NCBI GenBank assembly: GCA_016987375.1
Contig: PJRA01000506.1
Location: 542,078-570,364, forward strand
Length of the DNA stretch: 28,287 nt
Reading direction: 5' to 3'
From: Brachionus koreanus
Taxonomy: Eukaryota; Rotifera; Eurotatoria; Ploima; Brachionidae
Every line of letters begins with the position of its first letter. Positions within the stretch are counted from its first letter, which is position 1. The position numbers and the translations under genes were made by a program. Below are positions 1 to 9,522 of this stretch, one piece after another. The notes beneath the pieces were generated by a model, which saw only the letters and a program-made list of their open reading frames with translations, searched no databases and was not told the origin of the DNA.

Positions 1-529
1 TTTTTGGTGCAACTAAGTATGTTGCAGTTTGTTGCACTTACAGAACTAATTAACAACCTTCAGAAAAAAAGCTATAAGTTTTTTAGCAATAATTTTTGTT
101 ATATTTTTTTAATTTGTACCAAATTTCACAAAACCATTTATTTGTTTTTAAAATATTAGGATAATTAGGAGTTGAACAGGGAAAATATTCGAAGTTGACA
201 ATACTTTGGGGCTAAACGATTAAATTTTAACATTCAAGATATTTCAATTTGCTATTTCAAATTTACTTATGATATTGAAGAAAGAATTATCTAAAAGTCT
301 AAAAGTTTTTTTCCATTCAAATAGATTTTCTTATTTCTTAGATTTTAACTTGTTATTGATTTATACATAATAAAATGACAATTAATATATTGATTGGTAT
401 ATATATTTTTTTAATTAGTTTCATCTTCAATTGAAAAAAATTTTTTTTTCAAATCAAAGAAAATTTATTTAGGAACTTAAAAAGAAAAATTTTGCATATT
501 TTACTTCATTTTATTTTACTGTTTTAGAT
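1..529. other. AT-rich intergenic, no gene seen
   Basis: No open frame with coding character is visible on either strand. Near the left edge the hexamer gttgca recurs three times within about 35 bases. An upstream 5' exon of the gene at 953 could lie here, for example an ATG near 374 followed by a GTATAT donor, but nothing supports it beyond the splice-like sequence. Confidence 0.5.
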
Positions 530-768
530 AGTGTTGGAAACCGTCAGTGACGGCCACTGGACCGCCGTAACTTGTTGATAACCGCTGGAGAAAAAAATTT
601 TTTCTAAATTTCAACTTTTTTTCTTATACTCAATTATTTTATCTATCGAAATTTTATATTTGAAAATTTTTAAAATTTTATTTTTTTATACGGCCATCAA
701 AACGGCTAACACCTAGTTTTAGCGATCCAATGGCAGTCACTGATGATACTCAATACTTGTTTTAGATA
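520..768. mobile_element. Small inverted-repeat element (MITE-like) with 10-11 bp flanking direct repeats
   Basis: The block 530-757 begins and ends with an imperfect inverted repeat. The first 37 bases match the reverse complement of the last 37 at 27 positions, including gtgac-gcca and tgga-cg cores, and similarity may extend further inwards. The arms are clearly richer in G and C than the surroundings. An identical 11-mer, tgttttagata, lies at 520-530 and 758-768, overlapping the element boundary by one base, so it reads as a target-site duplication of about 10 bp. Long TIRs with 9-11 bp duplications are the signature of Mutator-like (MULE) elements. There is no coding capacity, so it would be non-autonomous. 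Family assignment is inference; the repeats are seen directly. Confidence 0.6.
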
Positions 769-952
769 AAATTAAAATTTCTAAATTTAAATTTAATTAC
801 TTAAAATAATTTATACTTAGGAAATAAAAATACATTAATAATTATTAAAATTTGGGGATTATTAATTTCTAAAAATATTTTTTTTTATTAAAAAAGGGTT
901 GATTCATAAATACGAAGACAAAATTCAGGACGGACATCAAAATGAACTTGAA

Positions 953-3019
953 ATGCATCAGGGAGCAAATTTCTTGAAAGCCAACGAAATGTCAAAATCT
1001 ACTTCAACTAATGAGACTAAAAATCGCAATATGTGCTATAGATCGAAAACGTTGGCTCCGATTGCTCGACCAATATCCAACAATTTTGCATTGATAAATT
1101 CAAATTTAAATGAAATTGAAAATATCTTAAAGAATCCAAAGCCAGAAGAAGAATTTAATTTGGACTTGAAAAAAGGTCTTCATGACTGGTCATTATGGAG
1201 ATCAAAGTTCAATGAAACCCTCATAAAATCCTGTTTTACTCCTGCTAAATTAAAAAAATCTATCCAAACTCACAATGACTTAAGGCTCAAAAGTCAAAGC
1301 TATATAGAACCAAGCTTTGTGCATTACTCCTCTCATTATGGTGACGATACCAATTTAGATCCAGAAAGTTTTATGTTTTATGGTTTGCCTAGAGCTAGGA
1401 TAAACAGAAAGGCTTCTTTAGCCGAAGAAGAGTCAGATCAATTGACGGTCGAGGAAAGACTGGATTCGACCGAAAGCCCAAAGCAAGCTCCTAAAAAAAT
1501 AACAAGATCTGTTAGTGAAAATCGAGCACCTGTTCTCGATTGGATTAATCGAATGGAAATTTTTGAACACAGTCCTAAAAAATCAGTTATTCGTAAATAT
1601 TCAGCACCAGACTCAGAAAAATTTATTGAAAGCAAACATGTTTATCAACAAGAACCTGAAAGACATATTAAAATGATGGCTATGCCTACAAGGGATAGCA
1701 AGGATGTACTTAAAGCGGCCGATGGCGACATTATTTTTCACAGCACAAATCAAAAAAATCAAAAAGTCGATGAATCCATACGAAAAATTAACTGTCTAGG
1801 AAAGACTAAGCATAAGGGCGACGAGGATAAGAAAAAAAATTACTTCAATCCACTTAAAAACATGCTTCGTTCTAAGTCTAAAACAAAGTCAAGCAAAGAA
1901 TCTGAACATAATAAGACAAAGGATAAAAATCGTAAGTCAGAACATAATAATGTACGCAGACGAAAAAGAGAGCATGCTAGAAAATCAAGTTTAAGACTTT
2001 CGAAGCGAAAAAAGCCTGACTTTGGCAAATCAAGAAATGGTAAGCGCAATCAACGATCAATCAGAACTAAAAAAGGAAAAAGTAAAGTTTTAAATTATCA
2101 AATATTTAATCCTGGAAATTATCAAGCATATCCAACACGGAAATCGCCATTTTTTATTGCAAACAACACTGCACAAAATATAGAATATTTTACTCATCAT
2201 ATTCTAGACAGCTCTTGTGACTTATCTCAATTTGATAAGGACATAATTGATTTGTCATCTTCGAGTTCATCTACACTTAGTTCTAAATCAACTGATACTA
2301 ATAAATTTAAATCGAAAATAGTCCGTGAGCGAACCAAAAGACATTTTGATAGGATTAAAAAAGAAAAGTGCTCGATAAAAAACCAAAATTTGAGCGATAA
2401 AAATCTAAAATCCAAGATAAGTGTCAACTCGAGAGAGTCAACTTCTGTGACAATAGCACCACCACCACCACCTGAAATTGAGACTATACCTAAAAAAAGG
2501 GTCAGTCAAATATCCAAATCGAGCATTCCACTAGTTCAACCGCCTCCGCCTCAAGTCCCCCCTCCATCACTGTCTAAATTTTGTGATATTAATGTTGATG
2601 AAATGGCTATCGAAACGTTCAGAGGAAAATTGACTGAGAACAAAAAAATCGGCCTCAGACGAATGAAAGTAACTGAGGAAAAAATTGAATTTGAAAAAAT
2701 GGAAATTATTCAACAAGAAAAACAACAAGAAAATGGTCAAAAAGAGAAAAAAAATGATGAACGTGAAAAGTATCCAAATTTGTTTAAATTGCCCAAGCTA
2801 AGATACACGCCTCAAATGGACGCATCCATAATATCAACCACGACTTTATCGAATACGGCAAGAACTCGACCAAAAACGAGCAAGGAGATTTTGCAGGAGA
2901 TTTCTAGACTTACAAATGGTACTTCCATAAAAAATAAATTGAATTTTACTTTTCAAAATAATAGCAGTGATTTTGACACGTCTATTATGTCTTCTAATTC
3001 TAAATTAATTCAGAAATAG
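953..3019 (+). CDS. Large basic, disordered, proline-containing hypothetical protein
   Basis: A 688-residue frame from the first ATG at 953; the frame is open further upstream to 899. A possible splice acceptor (aaaaag at 891-896) stands just before that open part, so 953 may be internal to a gene with an upstream exon. The product is not recognised. About residues 283-380 are dominated by Lys, Arg and Ser. About 502-540 contain two proline runs (PPPPPP and PPPPQVPPP). A charged Glu/Lys/Gln stretch that could form a coiled coil follows. No signal peptide, membrane segment or Cys-rich motif is seen, and the composition is that of a disordered, possibly cytoskeletal or nuclear protein. Several short opposite-strand frames inside it are shadows. 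An AATAAA lies at 3046-3051, 27 nt after the stop. Confidence 0.75.
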   Translation: MHQGANFLKANEMSKSTSTNETKNRNMCYRSKTLAPIARPISNNFALINSNLNEIENILKNPKPEEEFNLDLKKGLHDWSLWRSKFNETLIKSCFTPAKLKKSIQTHNDLRLKSQSYIEPSFVHYSSHYGDDTNLDPESFMFYGLPRARINRKASLAEEESDQLTVEERLDSTESPKQAPKKITRSVSENRAPVLDWINRMEIFEHSPKKSVIRKYSAPDSEKFIESKHVYQQEPERHIKMMAMPTRDSKDVLKAADGDIIFHSTNQKNQKVDESIRKINCLGKTKHKGDEDKKKNYFNPLKNMLRSKSKTKSSKESEHNKTKDKNRKSEHNNVRRRKREHARKSSLRLSKRKKPDFGKSRNGKRNQRSIRTKKGKSKVLNYQIFNPGNYQAYPTRKSPFFIANNTAQNIEYFTHHILDSSCDLSQFDKDIIDLSSSSSSTLSSKSTDTNKFKSKIVRERTKRHFDRIKKEKCSIKNQNLSDKNLKSKISVNSRESTSVTIAPPPPPEIETIPKKRVSQISKSSIPLVQPPPPQVPPPSLSKFCDINVDEMAIETFRGKLTENKKIGLRRMKVTEEKIEFEKMEIIQQEKQQENGQKEKKNDEREKYPNLFKLPKLRYTPQMDASIISTTTLSNTARTRPKTSKEILQEISRLTNGTSIKNKLNFTFQNNSSDFDTSIMSSNSKLIQK

Positions 3020-3045
3020 TTTTAAGACTTAAATTTTTTTCTTTA

Positions 3046-3051
3046 AATAAA
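3046..3051 (+). promoter_or_regulatory. Polyadenylation signal AATAAA
   Basis: A canonical hexamer 27 nt beyond the stop codon at 3017-3019, in the expected position for 3'-end formation of the preceding gene. Confidence 0.5.
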
Positions 3052-3427
3052 AATTTTTACTGACATATTTAATTTTTTATTTGGTTGTAAGTAAAAATTT
3101 GTTTTTATTAATTAAATAAAAATTTTTTGAAAAATTTTAAGAACAAATATTTTTATTCAAAATCGCAAGAGGATTAATTTTTTTTACTTCATTTGATTTA
3201 TAAAAATTAAAAATAATATCCTAAATCCTTTAAAAAAAGTAGCTACTTAAGATCTCTCTTTTAAAGCGAGGTAACATATGATTTATACCTCCTTATTCCC
3301 TACTCGTGAAGCATAGGAAACATATGATATGCTTCATTTTTATATTTCTCTAATACATCAATCTAAGATTTAAACAAAATATTAGGGAAAATCTAAAAAT
3401 TTTTTTAATTAAAAAAAAATGCAGTAG
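3052..3427. other. Intergenic, no gene seen
   Basis: AT-rich sequence between the basic-protein gene and the mariner relic. The motif aacatatgat occurs twice, near 3273 and 3319. The missing 3' terminal repeat of the mariner copy should lie in or near this stretch, but I could not match it to anything on the other side. Confidence 0.4.
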
Positions 3428-4047
3428 TTAGCTAATATTCAAATATAAACCATTATGCTCTACAGTCTTTAGCAAACTATCAGCAAGTTTCACATACAAT
3501 TAGCGGTTTTTGAAGCTACAAATAAACGACATCTTTCTTCTTGATTTGAAATACCGTCCTCTAAAAAAATGAATCATAGAGCAAAAAGTTAATAATTTGA
3601 TAAAGAGAGATCTGGATTATATGAAGGATATTTTCTTGAATTTAAGTAAAAATTAGTTCTAATTGTTTAGGGTAGTGTTCTGCATTTATAGCATGACCGT
3701 CTGAAACCAGCTTAAAGTGTATTACAAGAAACACACAAGTAATCAACTTTTTATCAAACTGTCGTTTTTTCACGACCAGTTAAATTGGTTTAGATGGATT
3801 CAACTATTGATTTTTACTATAATAATTTCGAAAATAAATTAACTTCTTATCAAAAGAAAAAATCCGTATGAAATGACTATGATGTGTAAAGGTCATTTGA
3901 TTTTTTCTTCCTCTAATGGCTCTTATCACCTCTATTAAATTTCACAAACCAATCTTGTATCATTCTTCCTTTAAGCACATTTTCACCGTCGAATATAGAA
4001 ATATTTGATGAGTTATCACTACAGTGATTCTTGTAAAAATGAAATGT
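3428..4047 (-). pseudogene. Decayed mariner-family transposase
   Basis: Read on the minus strand in changing frames with stops, three parts of a mariner transposase appear in the right order. Near 3925-4047 is an HTH-like part with a WFVKFNRGD segment, matching the mariner WFxRFxxGD consensus. Near 3650-3870 is the catalytic-domain start, including FDKKLIYFRNYYSKNQ, then LNPSKPI after a stop, then DGHAINAEHYPKQLE, which matches the mariner G-x-x-INAExY block. Near 3428-3580 is the C-terminal HFFRGRYFKSR and a terminal HNGLYLNIS. The central stretch with the second catalytic Asp (the HQDNARPH block) is missing, so the copy is deleted as well as frameshifted. No terminal repeats were found. The family call rests on motif order recalled from mariner proteins. 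Confidence 0.7.
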
Positions 4048-4916
4048 CCCGTTCCTGAAAAAGGAACGGAATGGATAAATTAAATAAATTAATTAAATAA
4101 AGATTTAGATACATCATTTTGAAGAATATCAATTCTGTTTATTTTGACAGATAAAATGACTTAAAGTTTAACAATTACAAAAATGCTAAAATTTTAAATA
4201 TCCAGTCTTTAAAAAAACGCAAAATTTTATTACTCTTTTTATTATTTTATTAGAACTAAATTTTCAGTCAGCTAAGTGCCTAAATTCTTTAATAAAGACA
4301 CGATTCGGGGAACAAGGGTTAATGGAAATAACCTAGAAAAATTATTCAAATTAATTTTTTTGATTTAATTTTAAAATTCTGAAATAAAATAAAAGAAGCT
4401 AGTTTTATCAACTATTTATATGGATTATATGAATATATAATCATATAAGTCTTGTTAAGTAGTTATTATGAATTTTTTCAATCCAATGCTAAATTGGCGA
4501 AAAATCGACTTAAATGAGATCAAAAGTAATTACCATATGCTCCACGGGTGAATAAGAAAACGTAAAAAAATATGCTTAATTAACATATTTTATATTAGCT
4601 CTTTATTTAATGATTAACTTTGGGCGCAAGAATCATTTAGTATTTTAATTAAAAATCCTTAAAAATCTTTTTTTGAAGATAATTTTGATCATGAAAATTT
4701 GATCACAAACATCAATTATCCGTTAAAAAGAAAGTCTTTTATTTTAGTCATTGTTGATTTTTTATTTTGAAAATGTTGGATTAGAAAAAGGCTTATATAT
4801 CAATTAATTATTTATTTAAAGAAACTATCAACAATTTAATATTTAATTAAGATAAAATTAAGCCCTTAAATTTTTTTTTAATTTACAAGATATTGAAAAA
4901 TATAATAAAATTAATT
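4048..4916. other. Intergenic, no gene seen
   Basis: AT-rich. A short palindrome (cgttcctgaaaaaggaacg, around 4052-4070) lies just outside the start of the mariner relic, and an imperfect hairpin of ttatat/atataa character lies near 4415-4450. No coding frame or RNA gene is recognisable. Confidence 0.4.
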
Positions 4917-7900
4917 TTAGATACTAGAACTACTATTTTGATTCAGCAAGCTATTTTCAGTTGAGATTTTGCTAATTTTACAATTTTCTTTACTCATATT
5001 TGCACCATAAGTAAAATAAATGACAAGCCCTATCATCATCCAAGCTAGCAATATAAGCCATACAGTCAATGAAATCATCATCATTAGATACAAATTAATA
5101 ATAAAAGACGCAAAAGGTATAAACGGCACGCATGGAACTTTGTAAAATGAGCTGTGATCAAAATGTGGCTGTTTAAATATGATTACACACTGAATAAATA
5201 GTAAAACACCCATCACAATCAGAAATAAAATTATGAGAAAATTAAAATTGTATGATAAAAGCCTCAGCAATCCACAAATAACTATCATTGTAATCACTAA
5301 AAATCTATATTTATTAAGCTATTAAAATCAAGTTTTAAAATACCTGATAATGTAGATAAAATTTTAATAATTTTTTTTGAAATCGAATTTGGTAATCTGG
5401 TCGATGGCTGGAAGGATTCACGAACAAAATTTTTAAAGCTAAATTGAATCGATTGATCAGTTTTTTGCTGGATATTTATAGATTTATTCAATGAATTATC
5501 ATCAGATTTAAATCTTAGAAGAACAAGACAAATTGACACTACACAATATGCAGATAAGGCACCCAAAGCTAATAAATCTATAAGCTCCATAATTTCAATA
5601 AAAACAGCAAAAATTGTTGAGATAGTGGATGCCACTATGATCGCATATATTGGACTTCGAAATTTATTTGATAATTTTGATAAATTTTTGAATATGAGAC
5701 CATCGTGTGCAATGGTGCTTATAATTCTTGAAACCACATATATTTCTCCATAAATACTAACAACTATACTCAACAGGATATTTAAAATGATTAAAACCTT
5801 GAAAATATTCACTTCATTGAACACAACAGCTGGATAAGCAAATTCGAAAGTTGATGAAAACGGTGTAAATTCATTTATCATAAAATAGGGTTCCATTAAT
5901 GTGATTACACATGAAAGTATAATGTAGATCAGACTTAATATCATAATTGTAAGAATGATTGCTTTTGGAACATCTTTTTCAGGATTTTTGGCCTCTTCAC
6001 AAGTCGAAGCAATCGCATCAAAACCAATAAATGCATAAAAGCATTTAGAAATACTCTCGAAAATTCCTCTACAGCCAAATGGCATAAAACCTCCGACATT
6101 TGGTACGGCAGATTCATTTTTATTCATTTTGCTTGGCATTAAAGGACTCAATTTCCAATTGTTGATATCGGCTTTGAGAAATCCGAATACTACGATCAAG
6201 AAAATGATAAATAAATTACCAATGTTAATCAATTTGTTTACAAATGAAGATTCTTTTATATCAAATAAGAGAAAAGCTAAAATAAATTTAAAAATTTTGT
6301 TTCAATATTATTTTTATTTAAAATATACAATTTCTTACCAGAAATTATTGAAATAATAAAAATTGATAAAATATCGGGAAATTTTGACAAACCAGGTATG
6401 TCAATATTTAAGTATTTTAAGCTAATGTTTGATATTTTGTTGTTTACAAGAGAATCAATATTTTGACTGAGAGCTCGGGCATCACTTGAAACCGCTTTAA
6501 AAAAAATTTATTTATAAAATTAATAAAAAACTAAATTATACTGGGCAATTTTAAGAAAAAATTTAAGAACTAATATAAACAAAATAATATTCTGTATTGA
6601 TAAAAACTTGCTATAATGTTTTTGATTTGAAATTAATCAATTTTTTAAATCAACTTTGGTGAGTGAAACTGACTCTGTTTTATATTTAAATAGAGTTTTG
6701 GCTCAAATATTACTTATTTAAAAACTAATTGCTAAGTATCTTTTTATTTTATTGTAATTTAACTTAGCATTACACAATTAAAGTAAAGATTAAAAATTAA
6801 TTAATTGATAATAAAATAATTTGTCTCATGCTATCCAGCAGAATAAAAGCGGAAGGCTTTCATTTTCTTTTCAATGCTTTTTGAACGACTGCTTCAATCT
6901 CAAACAAAAGTAACTATATAAAGTTGAACTATATAAATCTTCTATACTTCATTTATTACCAAGTCGAAATTGGCCTTCCTTTTTTATTATAAAAGGGGTC
7001 CAAACATCTATCCCATACTGCAGACACATTTTTAAAATCTTCTCTCCTTATGGTGATTATTTTATGAATTAGTGGCATTTCCTTACAAGTTCTTCCTAAA
7101 TCGTATCTTGATTGATTGAGAAATTTTAGACCTAAACTGATATGCAAAATTTGATAGTTAGATTATGTAAGAAGATATTTTATACAGATCTTAGGTTGGT
7201 TTATTAGAAAAATATAGAGAATGACCATTTCAGAGTTTTAATGGAACCATTTATTTGCAACAGAAAATGATATCAGAAATTTTATGTCAGATTTTATATA
7301 TTTTTTATTCTTATTATATTGATTTATTTTGATTTTATATATTTTTTATTCTTTTTCCTAAATTTATTCTTTCCTTTTTTTATTTATTAAAGTTAAATCA
7401 TTGCCTTTAAAAATTTGTTTGAATTTAATAAAAATTTAAAAGATAATTAAAAAATAAGAACAAAAAAATTTATTTTCTTAAAAATTAATATAAAATTTAA
7501 AAGTTAAACTAAATAAAAAATTAAAAACTATATTTCGATTTATTTCGATTCATAAATCAAACCAGAAAATAAAAAATGTTCATAAATCTACTCAATAAGA
7601 AAGTTTATTTAAGTAAAAAATGAATCTTTTGAAAAATTTTTTATTCTAAAATTAAATCTTATTGCCTTTAATTAAAATTCTTAATTTAAATTGTCAGTTA
7701 TTTAAAATAAAGCATCCAATTATTCTTGAAATTTTAATTATTTAGGCTACAATTTCCCAATTATATTTTCACCTTTTAAATTTTAGATATATATATTAAC
7801 AAATATTATTTCGGATAATTATTATTTTTCAAAAAAAAAAAATTCCACTTAAAACTTCAATATTTTCTTTTTCTTTGCTTAAAGCTTTAATTTAATTTTA

Positions 7901-8443
7901 AAAAAATACGCAGCTTTTATTCATAATTCAAAAATTATTCAAGGTTGAACAATCTGTTCTAAAACTTAAAAAAAAAGACAGGCATTCAAACTAAAGAGTA
8001 ATCAGTGAACCTTAAATATTAAAATATTTTTTTCTGATTTAAATTAATGAAATCATAATTAATTTAAATTCTGATTTTAATTTAATCTTACCTATGATAT
8101 ACTGAAAAATGTAGTTCCAGCCCATACAGAAAGCTAAAAATTCGCCCATAGTCACATACAAATATGAGTAAGCAGCACCACTGTTTTGGATTTTTGTTGA
8201 TAGCTCACAAAAGCATAGACCAGACAGAATACAAGCCGTAGCTGCCAGAACAAATGATATTATAATTGACGGACCACTTTCATATTTTATACTCTCACCG
8301 ATCATTATGAAAATACCATTTAAAGAACAAGAAAGTCCGATAGCAATAATATCAAATAGACTTAAAGTTCGCTTGTAATTCAAATTTCGGTCTATTTTTT
8401 GCGTCTTTTTTCGAAATAAAAATTGGATTTTTTTACCTAACAT
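4917..8443 (-). CDS. SLC7-family cationic amino acid transporter (CAT-like), four exons
   Basis: Exons, 5' to 3' on the minus strand: 8443-8092, 6494-6339, 6276-5344, 5296-4917, giving 606 residues, a usual CAT length. Donors are GTAAGA, GTAAGA and GTATTT; all acceptors are AG and all three junctions are phase 1. Intron 1 is 1597 nt; the others are 62 and 47 nt. Family hallmarks are the SGPSIIISF, FCELSTKIQNSGAAYSYLYV and MGWNYIFQYII blocks, then ARALS across junction 1, FYAFIGFDAIASTCEEAKNP in exon 3 (CAT: FYAFxGFDxIATTxEE), AHDGLIF, and the C-terminal VPCVPFIPFASFIINLYLM. Many hydrophobic segments predict about 14 membrane passes. The TM1 substrate-site motif, GSTLGAGVY in typical CATs, reads CSLNGIFIM here, so the substrate may differ from Arg/Lys. 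Likely role: plasma-membrane or lysosomal amino acid transport. Confidence 0.88.
6495..8091 (-). other. Long first intron of the CAT-like gene
   Basis: 1597 nt, GTAAGA donor at 8091 and AAAG acceptor at 6495, far longer than the ~50-nt norm of this window. It contains a slightly GC-richer, coding-like island at about 6830-7147 (a 63-codon minus-strand frame and, nearer the acceptor, a second frame with one stop) that I cannot assign, and a 23-bp direct repeat at 7290-7353. An old insertion may account for its length. Confidence 0.6.
7290..7353. repeat. 23-bp direct repeat, two identical copies
   Basis: gattttatatattttttatt plus ctt occurs at 7290-7312 and again at 7331-7353, spacing 41 bp, inside intron 1 of the CAT-like gene. 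It looks like a local duplication of simple AT-rich sequence. Confidence 0.8.
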
Positions 8444-8671
8444 TTTTTAATTTAATTTTCAATTATTAGAATGGTTGCATGAACTTTGTTTGAAATTATT
8501 TCTTAAAAATCTTTAACCAATTAATTAAACATGCAATTAATTTTGAGATTTTTTCACAAAAGAAATGAAAATATGATGGCAACCAAATTTCTAGTTGCTT
8601 TTTGTTACTTTATTGATTAATTAATTAAACGTAGAGTAAGGCTTAGTAAGATTTTTTAAAAAAAAAAATAT

Positions 8672-9346
8672 TTAAATATCTTCATGCCGCTGTACTTTCT
8701 CTTTGCTTTCAGTAAATCCATATTTTTCTAAAAGAGGTTTTAAATCCCTTCGCATGGCAAATGCATCTTCTCCGTCAGCGTAGTATTTGGCCTCGACATC
8801 ATTAATTCTAAAAAAAATTGGTTGGATTGGGGAAGGAAATTTTTTCTTTAATTTTACTGAAATTTTAGACTATTTTGATATAAATGGAGAGCAGCTCGAT
8901 TACTAACACGCACATGAAGAGACACATATTGAGCATTAAAATTTTCAACCATTGCACGTGAAGCCTGTTCCATTAGTTTTTGTGCAATACCAAGCCTTCG
9001 ATAGCTTCTTTTAACGGCCTTAGAATTTTTGAAATTAAAAATAATAATTAAACAAAAATTCGATTACCAGTGAGGTAATGTGTCCATGAGGTACTTTATC
9101 ATCATTATTGTCATCTTCCATTTTAGCTAAGACATAACCAACAATGTTTCCGTTGTCGTCTTCGGCTACATAAGAAACATGCGGCCAAGAGAGTCCATGA
9201 TACATGTAATATTTCATTTGATAGTTCTCTGGTAAACAAAGAAGGTTGCAATGTTGCATATTAATTAAGTCCTCTTGCTTTTATAATTAAAAATTTATAA
9301 ATTAGCTTTTTTTTAACAAAACTACTTTGGCGTTTCGGATAAGCAT
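8672..9346 (-). CDS. NAA10: N-alpha-acetyltransferase 10 (NatA catalytic subunit), four exons
   Basis: Exons on the minus strand: 9346-9326 (only seven codons, MLIRNAK), 9277-9068, 9018-8858, 8807-8672, giving 175 residues. Introns are 48, 49 and 50 nt with donors GTAGTT, GTAATC and GTAAAA. The sequence is very close to animal NAA10/ARD1: [19 protein letters not shown], then [43 protein letters not shown] with the RRLGIA acetyl-CoA loop, [17 protein letters not shown], and [16 protein letters not shown]. It transfers acetyl from acetyl-CoA to nascent N-termini, bound to NAA15 at the ribosome. The 235-residue human protein has a longer disordered tail; this one stops about 25 residues after the GNAT core. 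It is divergently arranged with NEDD1. Confidence 0.95.
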
Positions 9347-9522
9347 TTTGATTTTCTTGATGAATTTTTTTCTTATTAAAAGATATTTTTTAACTAAATG
9401 AATTCCAAAAAGAAGAGAATAAATTAAAACTAAATTTTATTGAAATAATATTTGCAATTTTATTTACTAATAAACAAATGATTTAAATTTTTTTCAAAAT
9501 TAATCTTAATTTTTGTCTCAAA
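9347..9522. promoter_or_regulatory. Short divergent intergenic region, likely bidirectional promoter of NAA10 and NEDD1
   Basis: Only 176 bp separate the two start codons, which point away from each other, so both 5' UTRs and core promoters must lie here or overlap the genes. The sequence is AT-rich. I see no convincing TATA box or other named element, so shared control is an inference from spacing. Confidence 0.4.

Noticed and set aside
1438..2427. Three minus-strand frames of 65-69 codons inside the basic-protein gene
   Set aside because: Antisense shadows of a Lys/Ser-rich reading frame; no start context, motif or splice support.
2881..2940. WH2-like actin-binding motif (SKEILQEISRLTNGTSIKNK) near the end of the basic protein
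   Set aside because: Spacing between the helix and the LKK-like part is two residues too long and no second motif is present; left unassigned.
3249..3615. 12-bp inverted match agatctctcttt (3250) / aaagagagatct (3602) as mariner TIRs
   Set aside because: The right copy lies inside the transposase relic, not at its end, and there is no TA flank.
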